From the NCBI GenBank assembly GCA_001931905.2, contig MSJI02000668.1:1-18985 (forward strand): a stretch of DNA of 18,985 nt, read 5' to 3'. Below, piece by piece: positions 1-8,444 of the stretch (position 1 is its first letter; every line of letters starts with the position of its first letter). A program made the position numbers and the translations under genes. The stretch comes from Cladosporium sp. IMV 00045 (Eukaryota > Ascomycota > Dothideomycetes > Cladosporiales > Cladosporiaceae). The notes under the pieces are model-generated. The model ran no database searches. It was not told where the DNA came from and saw nothing but the letters and a program-made list of their open reading frames with translations.

Positions 1-1248
1 GGCAATGTGCTCCCCAGTCTAAGGATTTACAGCTGCTGGCTTTATCAGAACTACCAGCTCCTCCTTGGTCTCAAATCTGACCCCTCTTTGTCGAGCTCGA
101 TCGAGGGCTTCTGGAAAGCTTACGGTCGCACTTTGGATCTGGTCGCGTCGAACTTTTCGATCTGGGAACACGACACTTACTCTCCTCTGCCTTACATGCT
201 CGAGGAAGATATCACCACTCTCGGCTTTGAACCGCTCATGGACCACGATGGTGGAAAGGCGAACAAGGTCTGGAAGGACATGTCCACTGGTCTGCCCAAG
301 CCGCGCGGTACCGATAAGAACATCACGCGCTTCACGGAAACCGAAGAGATGGTCAGCCGCGTGTATGGCTTCCTCGAGGATGGACTCTACTTCGCTCATG
401 ATGTTGATGAAACCCCTATCAAGATCAAAGGCCAACGAGTGTTTTATGGCAACGGCGATGAAATTGAGCAGCTTTTCATGCCGGCGACCGTCGAGAAGCC
501 CAGCAAGAAGCCGTCTTCCAAGCCGAAAGCAAAGGCGGAGACTGCGAACAAGCCGCTCAGTTATGCGAAGGCTGCTGCTAACGGCAAAGCCCAAGCAGCC
601 AAACCGAAACCAGCTGCTCCGCAAACCCGTGCTCCAGCATTCACTCAGTCACAGTCACAGGGCACTCAGGATGCACAACTCAGCCGCATGGTGGATGACC
701 TGGTCGACGATGACGAAGCAGCTAAGGACCCTGTCACTCCTCCCCAGCAATTCTCCATCAACCCGGCCGTTGTGCAGGTCAACGGAGGCGAATCTGCCAT
801 CGAAGCAACTCCTGATTTTGCAAAGGTGAGCGGAGCCGGTTATCAACAGCCGGGTCACACCTCCAGGCCTGGCAACAAGTACTCGTCCGTTTCCAGCCTT
901 TGGCCAACGTCCCCGATTGTCCCTGCTACAGTCAGCCCTCCCGCTCGTTCGTTCGGGTCTCTTACCTCCCCGCCCATCGGCAATGGCCACACTCGCGTGG
1001 GATCCGTGAATAGTGTTCGCAGTCGCACTTCGCAGAATGTCGGCGATTCGTGGAGCTCGCTGGAGGGTCTCCCGCAAGGCACTGGAATGGCCCAGCCTCA
1101 GGCAGTCAATGTGCCCCAGCTGCCTGGCCTTGGAACCTACGGTGACGGCCAGCTTCTCTTCGGAGCTGGCGGTGGCATGTGGAGCTCTGCTCCTGGAGGC
1201 AGACAGAGTTTCGGCGGCATGAGTCAAGACGGCGGCTATGGCGGTTGA
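1..1248 (+). CDS. Est1/SMG7-type DNA/RNA-binding protein, C-terminal part (5' end outside window)
   Basis: The frame is open from base 1 to the TGA at 1246-1248, so the gene begins upstream and only its last ~415 residues are visible. The first ~85 residues look like the end of the Est1 DNA/RNA-binding domain: a helical stretch beginning LPSLRIYSCWL, then FWKAYGRTLDLV, then an LEEDITTLGFEPL segment matching the family's acidic 'LxEDxxLxGFxPL' signature. Next comes a conserved region with DEEM-like (TEEMVSRVYGFLEDG) and IKGQRVFYG segments. From about residue 165 it becomes Lys/Ala/Pro-rich, then a Ser/Gly/Pro-rich disordered tail ending in Gly-rich repeats. Known of the family: Est1, Ebs1, SMG5/6/7 act in telomerase recruitment or nonsense-mediated mRNA decay. 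No PIN nuclease domain is seen at this end, so an SMG7/Ebs1-like role fits better than SMG6. The assignment rests on motif memory, not alignment. Confidence 0.7.
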   Translation, partial: GNVLPSLRIYSCWLYQNYQLLLGLKSDPSLSSSIEGFWKAYGRTLDLVASNFSIWEHDTYSPLPYMLEEDITTLGFEPLMDHDGGKANKVWKDMSTGLPKPRGTDKNITRFTETEEMVSRVYGFLEDGLYFAHDVDETPIKIKGQRVFYGNGDEIEQLFMPATVEKPSKKPSSKPKAKAETANKPLSYAKAAANGKAQAAKPKPAAPQTRAPAFTQSQSQGTQDAQLSRMVDDLVDDDEAAKDPVTPPQQFSINPAVVQVNGGESAIEATPDFAKVSGAGYQQPGHTSRPGNKYSSVSSLWPTSPIVPATVSPPARSFGSLTSPPIGNGHTRVGSVNSVRSRTSQNVGDSWSSLEGLPQGTGMAQPQAVNVPQLPGLGTYGDGQLLFGAGGGMWSSAPGGRQSFGGMSQDGGYGG

Positions 1249-3104
1249 GCTTCTTGAGAACAACACAGCGATCGTGTTGTGTTTCATCTGAACTTCTCTA
1301 TCAAGCGGGCGAGTCTTCTCTACTTCCAGACTTTCGCAATCAAACAGCGACACCGCACTGCTGCCATTGCTGCTGCTACTATAACCGGATTCCGACGACA
1401 TTCCTGTGCGTTCGCAACGAGTATTGCCCGCTCGTTGCTTTGCAATCAAATACGCTCGCCGAATGTCCCTACACTTGCCAACGAGGCTAGACACGATGAT
1501 GTGAGAGGATAGTTGCAGTGGACGATCATGGAGACGATTGAAACGGTGTGTATGTGCGCGATTCCTTTGGACGTTCTTTTCTTCCCATTCAGCGCGCGTT
1601 TCACAACGCTCGCGGTCACTCTTTTACAAATTGCTGCGTTCAGATTGGGGATCACCCACCTTTTACTGCCGTTGAGGGTTGGGTGACCTTTTGTTTTGCT
1701 TTTCGGGATTGGTATGTGCTTCTACTGGATTCGAAGGGATTGTGGTGGTAGTTGGTAGCCAGATTGAGGATTACAAGCACGCTTTGGCATTTCGCGATGA
1801 GCCTCACTTCCCGATGATCGATTGTCTCAGTGATGCGCCCACTCCGTCGCCTATGCTCTTCGACAAGTAACCACACCAGTTTCATATGCCCCATCACCTT
1901 AAAGCCCTCGCGGACCCAGTATTACGCCAGTACCCACTCAGCAACCTTCTCTGCCATACAACCGCGGCTAAAGGTTCATCCCTCAAATAGACTTTGAACG
2001 TCGCCCTGCTGTCCCATGAGCCGAAAGAGAGCTTAACTTTACTCGCTTCTTTTCTCTCCACCACACTCGCTACCGGCTTGCCGACATCCTTACATTCTTA
2101 CAAGAAATCGGTCGGCTTCATCGGATCGGAGCCAAAAGCGCTTAACTCTGACAAGCATTTTGCCATGGCTGTATGGTTTGGCTCGGTTGGATGCTTGTGA
2201 CTTTGTTCTTATCTTTTAAATGTGGAGGTCGGGGTTGCGAGGGGATGTCGGCAGATCAAGACGTACAATGACTTGGAAGTTCGAGTATTTGGTAAGAACA
2301 CCTTCTCCAGTATCTACACATGCATGACCTGGCTTGGGAGACCTCAGCATCCGGATGCCGGACGACTTCGACCTTGGTCCTTCGGTTGAATCATCGTCAG
2401 TTTGGCTCCCCGCAGGGATCGCAGTCGTGGCGTGCAGTCTGAGCGGATGAACAGTGGGTATAATCCGCGAACACCAACCTCCATGATGGGATACTGCAAA
2501 TATTCTTGCCCCGAGATGGGGCCCCATGACTTGCCTCCGCCTTGCTTGAGGCGTCGATTCGATGCCCTGACTCGCTTCGAGGGTCTATGGTAGCGTTCAT
2601 CTGCTATCCGAGTCGACTTGCCGTTGCCAGTCCCAGCTGGAGACAGTGGGTACCAGTCGGCTCGCCACGCGGTGCGGATGCTGGTGCTCTTATGCGGACG
2701 TCAAGACCATCATTGAACAGCCCGGCAGATCTTCTATTCTATGGATTGCGTACGTGTTGCTGTCTCAGAGGGTATGTTCCAAGATCTTGGATGCTTGTGT
2801 GATTTCGTTGGTTTTTGCTTACCACGGCCTGTTGCTAATCCTTAGGGTTGTAGTCGCAGAAGCTTTCTCGTTATACTACATCGTTGTCATTGCTTTGGAC
2901 TTCCTTCACATACGATCATAGTTCTTCCAGGACTGGCACGTCGTCGGGAGATTATCACCACATCCTTCTTCTGACTTTCCCTTGATCTTAATCTCACTTT
3001 CTCCATTCCTTACTATCTGGCCATACAATCACATCCTCCTACGCACGCACACACACACTGCCTTGAGATCGACAGCATTCCTCTCGACCTTTCTGCCTTC
3101 AGCG
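1249..3104. other. Intergenic spacer, no recognised gene
   Basis: This 1.86 kb contains the 3'UTR of the Est1/SMG7-like gene and the upstream region of the transporter. Open frames here are short (up to ~100 codons), in all frames on both strands, and none resembles a known protein. The one structured item is a well-formed intron signal at 2772-2845: donor GTATGT, branch-like GCTAATC and acceptor CTTAG. It could be a 5'UTR intron of the transporter. No tRNA B-box or terminator-like structure was found. Confidence 0.5.
3041..3058. repeat. (CA)n/(CGCA) microsatellite in transporter leader
   Basis: A short run of CGCA and CA units lies about 50 bases upstream of the transporter start codon, inside the probable 5'UTR. 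It is a simple repeat of the kind common in fungal leaders, and I attach no function to it. Confidence 0.8.
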
Positions 3105-5146
3105 ATGACACACAATCTTTCAATCCCTCTGCAAGACTCACCGATCACCATCAACAGTTCGCCCGATTCTGCGTCTCCAGAGAAGCCTTCATCAACGAAC
3201 ATCGAAGATGTAGACAGGCTCGAGACCGGGCCTCGCGGCGTGACCAATGCGGCAACCGGCGCTGCTGCTGAGCTCTCTCAAGACCACAGAGAGTACCTGA
3301 TAGCGCGGCACGTGACGGTCGAATTAGATCCTATTCCTAGCATGTGAGTTTGATTATCGATTCCACGTTCATCCAGAGGGCATAGATCTCTGTGCGAAGA
3401 AAACAGCGATGAGTGTATCAAACACAAGGGACGAATGGAAATTGACTAAATGGCACAATCACAGGGACCCAGCAGACCCGTACAACTGGCCGAGATGGAA
3501 ATCGATCACTAACCTGATTCTCGTGGCATTTCACGCAAGTACCCTTCCATCCCAGCCTTGATTTCCAAAAGCATTGCCATCGAGAGCGACCCCCAGGAAC
3601 AGCAAAAGTAACATCACCACTAACGCCACCCAGGCCTGCATGACCACCTTCTCCGCCGCAGCAATCGTCCCAGCCTACGCCATGCTCGCCACCGACCTCA
3701 AACGTCACCCTCCACTCAACCACCTACCTGACCTCCCTCCAAATCCTCATCCTCGGCATCGGCCCCCTCTTCTGGCGTCCCTTGTCATCCAAATACGGCC
3801 GCCGACCAATCTTCCTGCTCAGCCTCATCGGCGCTCTGGCTTTCAACATCGGCTGCGCTCTGAGCTCCAGCTACGGCAGCATGATGGCCTGTCGAATCGT
3901 GCATGCGTTTTTCATCAGTCCCGCGGGCGGGATTGGGAGTGGTGTGGTTACGGAGACGTTTTTTTAAGAGCGAGAGGGCGTTTTAAATTGGCGTTTGGAC
4001 GTTGATGGTGACGTTGGGGCCGCCGGCGGCGCCGTTCTTCATGGGGTTTGTGGCGCATCAGACGGGGAGTTGGAGGTGGATTTATTGGGTTTTGACGATT
4101 GTGAGTTTTCTTTCCTTTTCTTTCTGTTTTCTTTGGGTGTGGGTGATGGGAAGATACGGGCGGTCAGGGCAATGAAGAAGGGGCACTAATCTCGATTGAT
4201 TCCCAGATCACCGGCGTCCAACTCATCCTATACCTCTTCTTCGGGCCCGAAACCCGCTACATCCGGACCGACGTGGCAACAAATCCAGCACCAAATGGCC
4301 CCATCAACAACAAGAACAGCCAAACACAATCCGCCTTCCGCCGCGAATACCTTACCCTCAACCGCATCGACCGCACACCCCTCACGATCTCCGATTTCGT
4401 CTCCCCGCTCACCCTGGCGCGCCACCCCTCCATCGCCCTCCCCACGCTAGCCTACGCGATCATCTTCGGCTTCTGCAGCATTTTCCTCGTCGTCGAAATC
4501 CCCATCATCTTCCTCCCCCTCTTCGCCTTCGACCCGCAGCAACTCGGCCTGCAGTTCCTCAGCCTGGTACTCGGTAGCGTGCTCGGCGAGCAGATCGGCG
4601 GGCGCGCGAGCGATGGTTGGATGCGCTTACGGCGCAAGAGGACGGGCGAGCAGCCGCGCGCGGAGTTTAGGCTGTGGCTTGCGTATGGTGGGTACGCGCT
4701 TGCGGTTTGTGGACTGGTGGTTTTTTGCGTGCAGACGGAGAAATTGAGCGGGAGTGCGAGTGCTGGTGGCACTGCTGGGTGGAATATCACGCCGCTGGTG
4801 GGAGCGGCGGTGGCGGCGGGCGGGAATCAGATCGTCACGACGGTTTGTACGACTTATGCTGTTGATAAGCATGTTGAGTCGAGTGGGTCGATTGGGGTTT
4901 TTATCAATTTGGTTAGGAGTACGTGGGGGTTTATTGGTGAGTTTTTGGGTTGTGTCTTCTTGTTGGTTGAGAGATGAGAGCTGATTTTTACTTGCAGGTC
5001 CTTTCTACTATCCCGATATGTGGGTGAATTTGGGCGGGTATGGCACTGCGGGTTTGGTGACGGGGATCATTGTGGTTGCTTCGATTTTGCCGACGCTCTT
5101 GCAGCAATTCTGGATCGCGAGGCGGGCGGACAAATGGGACAGCTGA
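3105..5146 (+). pseudogene. MFS transporter (DHA1 drug/polyamine type), disrupted by two frameshifts and one stop
   Basis: Exons: 3105-3343, 3465-3534, 3634-4100, 4207-4936, 4998-5146. Family marks: DPADPYNWPRWK before the first membrane helix, FHACMTTFSAAAIVPAYA, the loop motif LFWRPLSSKYGRRPIF (motif A), RIVHAFFISPAGGIGSGVVTETFF, LMVTLGPPAAPFFMGF, WRWIYW, FGPETRY, and GPFYYPDMW near the end. Known role: a plasma-membrane proton antiporter of about 12 helices exporting drugs or polyamines. Three lesions sit in exon 3. There is one extra base in the A run at 3700-3702, where the frame must change between ATDL and VTLHSTTYL. There is one extra base in the T run at 3959-3965. There is an in-frame TAA at 3984-3986, just before IGVWTLMV. 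Removing one base from each run makes exon 3 a multiple of three, and the product would be ~550 codons. Exons 1, 2, 4 and 5 are open. A sequencing error could explain the two homopolymer changes, but less easily the TAA as well. The ATG at 3105 was chosen because upstream sequence in the same frame is leader-like. Confidence 0.8.
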
Positions 5147-6706
5147 AATTGGTGAGCGAAGAAGAAGATCATTTTGGTCAAGTCGAGGTTTTAGGGGAGA
5201 CACTGTCGAACGCAGAGGGCCGGACGAGTCTAATCTGGAGAAGAGGAAGAAGAGACCGTCTTCTGGCCTCTCGCAAGTTGCTGAATACAAAGCTTGGAAG
5301 AGTGGTATTCAGACAATCGCGCCGCCGAAGAGGCAAGGTGTCCTAAGGCCAATCAGCTTTGATGGTCTACGGTTGCCATCGAAGCTGATGCGGTTCCTGT
5401 TGGCGTCTGATCAACGTCGTCTGTGCCATTTCTTCAGCGTTCACTTACATGCATGTAGAGAAGCATACATGCGCCTTCTAAAGCTTCGTCTCCTCCGAGT
5501 CATATCCTCAAAAGACTCTTCTGTTGAGCTGCTATCTTCCACCCTGGAGGAAGATTTTGACATGGAGACGCGTGAGACGGATCTCAAACTGCCTTGTAGT
5601 TACTGATCCCTTTTTCAAATTCAAGAAAGGTTGAAGTCTACCAAGAGAGAGTAAGCATAAAGTGTTCATGGTGAGCCGAGGTCTCTCGAACGCGCGAGGC
5701 ATCCTCTACAATCCTGACGATTGTTCGGTCTTTTGATGTAGTACAAAGGGCATTGCCACTTGCACCTGATCCGAACTTGAAGTGCGCCATCAATGCAAAA
5801 TGCAGATCTCAAGAAAGGGCACATTAAATCAGTGAGATTACAAGGAAGAAGGATCAACAAACGCAGCTCCGACAGATCCCATCCAACCCGGAGTGGGAAA
5901 ATGCTCGCATGTCCCGACCCCTGGAGGAATCCCCACTTTCCCTGCTCCTCTGCGTTATGCGAGATGCTAGCAGCCGTCTTGGCTGCGGGCGGAGAAGGGT
6001 GGTAAAAGAAAGAGTCTGGGGCGATGAACTCTTGTCAAGCAGGCATCATGGCACTGACACGGAAGATATCCTTCATGGGATGTGGTGGTGGCGTGTTGCT
6101 TTTCCCATCAATTCGGAATTGGCTTGTGGCGTGCGGGAGTCCTGCTGGGGAGCGGAGGTTGCAGGCATGGTCTTGCCGTGCTCGTTTGTTTGTTTGTTGG
6201 AAGAGTAGCTGCCCTCAAGAGCGAGATGATTACCGTAGCGCCATTATATTGAGACCCCTAAGGCCGTCAAAATGTGCCTTGGAAGGGATGTAACAAAACT
6301 CCAGATAAATTCAGAAAAAGGCAAGAAATGCATCAGACGACGATCAGTCCAAGATCATTTGCAGCGAGCCTCGGGAAGAAAGCCCGAAAGGCAAGGCTTT
6401 ACCAGGAAAACGACGCTGTGCGACGGAGCTATGCTGCAAGCGACAAGGAGGCTTGCAGAACGGCTCCTCCGTGGCGATGGAAGAAATCAACGAGCCCCGG
6501 GAGGAAGAGGAGGAGAGGAAGGAGATTGACGGCAGCAAAAAGCCTTGCGCCATGTGAAAGTAGCGGTCAAGGGAAGAGTGAAGTGGCAGAAAATGAGTGG
6601 TACTGGACATCTGTAGCCTGCGGATTTGCGATGCTGGATGGTAGTGCCTGGGGCTGGCCTGACCGGTCGGGTCTAGAAGGCTGCAGTGCTGAGGATGGGA
6701 GTCGTG

Positions 6707-6738
6707 GTGATGATGATGACGACGATGATGATGGTGAT
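6707..6738. repeat. (GAT/GAC)n trinucleotide repeat
   Basis: About ten GAT or GAC triplets in a row. In one short + strand frame they would encode a poly-Asp tract, but that frame has no other support, so I treat this as a non-coding microsatellite. Confidence 0.8.
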
Positions 6739-6927
6739 GTGCTGTATGTAGAGGGATACCTTACGCAGGTTGCATATGTGGTATCATCATCGTCGGGGGG
6801 GACGCACGTGAAGAAGGGGCTGTCTCGGCTGTGAATCCTGTGGAGACACGTGATACATGCAGAGAAGGGAGTTGGCAGGACCTGATGAGTGGGATTGAAG
6901 TATGACATGACATGATGAGATTTCCGG

Positions 6928-6958
6928 GAAGGACGAGGACAAACGAAGGACGAGGACA
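6928..6958. repeat. 14-bp direct repeat GAAGGACGAGGACA, two copies
   Basis: Two exact copies start at 6928 and 6945 (period 17). This is a minimal tandem repeat in the spacer upstream of the PUF gene, with no known role. Confidence 0.8.
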
Positions 6959-7492
6959 GACGTGTTTCACGCAGGTTTGACGCGGTCGGGCACGCCTTGC
7001 CGAAAAGATATCCGCTGGTCTTTGAAAGTTTGTACTTGAAGCTATAGTACCTATCTAACACTCTTCTCTCGAGCTACTATCATTTTCCCGACAGGTGTTA
7101 TTATTAGTGGAGAAAAACGTGAGAAACCTCTCTGATATGAGCCTTCTCCCGTGCAACACCCTTCACTTAAGCTGATAACTTCCATTTTATTAGTAGTACG
7201 AGCGTAAATGCTTCTGATCAGTGGGCCGAGAGTTTTGGGGAAGTCGTGTACTGTGTTTTCCCAATAGGAGGTAGGCTGTCCTCCGGTGGTAGATCCCATC
7301 AATAGGCTCTAGGCTACGGGCGCGCCGTTGCCTACCCGTCTGCGTCTGCGTTTGCGTTTGCTATATGTTGTTTAATCATCAGATTTCAAGGACCCTGTGG
7401 AGGGCTGTCATCCTCCCTTGCCCAATCTCACACTGACTGCACAGCTTTTTTTGTTGGACGCGAGAAAAGGCTACTGCTGCTTGCTGACAGTC

Positions 7493-8444
7493 ATGGAACC
7501 TGTAGACTCGCAGTACTACACACCCAAAGTGACCAGTTATTCTCTCGTCTGACCTCTTCGATCGCCTCCACTCGCCTTTCCCTCTCATCACTCTCTTTCT
7601 CGTCTCGTGACATTCGCCCTCTTCGTCCTCTCCCTCTGGCCAACATCATCTCAAGCTTGTCTGCTTGCTTACTTTGCTTCATTCCACGCCGTCGGCTTGC
7701 GCTTTCGCTGTCCCTTGCATAGGTACCTTGGCCTCCCGCCATCACACGATTCACACCTACTTTTCCTGCTCCATACTTTAATCTGGCCCTGTTCCATTGT
7801 CCCATGCAATCCTCTGGCGCGCATACAATCTCCCGCCGCTCGTCTTCGAGCACAGGAGCTGCTCTTCGGCGCCGCCTGGCTTGACCTTGCACCAACAAAG
7901 CCCCACCACGGACAGCCTTCTGCCTGCCTTCTGCTCGCCTCGTACATAGACCTCTCCCATTCCCGGCCCTGGCCTTCTCTTCTTCTCCTCGCCCTCCTTC
8001 TTCGGCTGGCACCTGGAATATCTCGTCGAATTCTACCCTCAATTCTCGCTCCCTCACTGTACATCCACTGTACATCCAACAACCAAGAAGTGTATAGCTG
8101 CTGCCTCTGGCTCTGACCGTCCTTCCTTCCTTCCTTCCTACCTACCTACCTACCTACCAATCTTCAGCCTGCTACTCCACAAAGGTTCGCTTACACGCCT
8201 CATATCGGGTAACCTTTTTTGGCTGACTGCAATTCCAATACAAACAGAAGACCCTCTTACCCTCACATACCATCTCTACCATACTGATCGCAACAACTAC
8301 TTTCTACACGCCAACTCACTGGCACTCCTCAACTTCACCTGTACACTAATCCATCACTTCACGATCCTCACGACGCAACGTCCATATTTCACGACCTCTA
8401 CATAATCTTGTTTAATACCACGTCGCAAACGACACTCCGCCATC
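7493..8444 (+). promoter_or_regulatory. Pyrimidine-rich upstream region/leader of the PUF gene, with two upstream ORFs
   Basis: This ~950 bp is strongly C/T-rich on the sense strand, typical of long fungal 5' leaders. The only + strand ATGs I find before the start codon open short frames: 7493-7552 (19 codons plus stop) and 7804-7884 (26 codons plus stop). If transcribed, these would be upstream ORFs that damp translation. The segment also holds a tandem ACTGTACATCC pair (8056-8077) and a CCTT/CCTA microsatellite (8121-8158). The transcription start is not visible, so how much is leader and how much is promoter is unknown. Confidence 0.45.
8121..8158. repeat. (CCTT)n-(CCTA)n compound microsatellite
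   Basis: Four to five CCTT units change directly into about five CCTA units. It lies ~290 bases upstream of the PUF start codon, probably within the transcribed leader. Confidence 0.85.

Larger units (their letters stand above)
5147..7492. other. Intergenic spacer, no recognised gene
   Basis: Between the transporter stop and the PUF leader I see no supported gene. A + strand open frame runs to 5606 in a different frame from the transporter, but its product is Arg/Ser/Leu-rich and unlike any family I know. Other frames at 5.8-7.3 kb are short and overlap on both strands. Small simple repeats are listed separately. Confidence 0.5.

Noticed and set aside
655..1494. 279-codon open frame antisense to the Est1/SMG7-like gene
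   Set aside because: It is a shadow of the sense coding region, with no motif of its own.
1720..1745. B-box-like GGATTCGAAGG suggesting a tRNA
   Set aside because: There is no matching A box or cloverleaf arms upstream.
2982..3104. N-terminal extension of the transporter to an upstream ATG
   Set aside because: The extension would encode a CA-repeat His/Thr tract and leader-like sequence; the ATG at 3105 fits the family's N terminus better.
5070..5606. 178-codon + strand frame overlapping the transporter's last exon
   Set aside because: It is out of frame with the transporter, and its downstream part matches nothing I recognise.
7491..8116. Open frames of 137-194 codons on both strands in the PUF leader
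   Set aside because: They arise from biased C/T (or G/A) composition; the products are low complexity, Arg/Glu/Gly-rich or Leu/Ser/Pro-rich.
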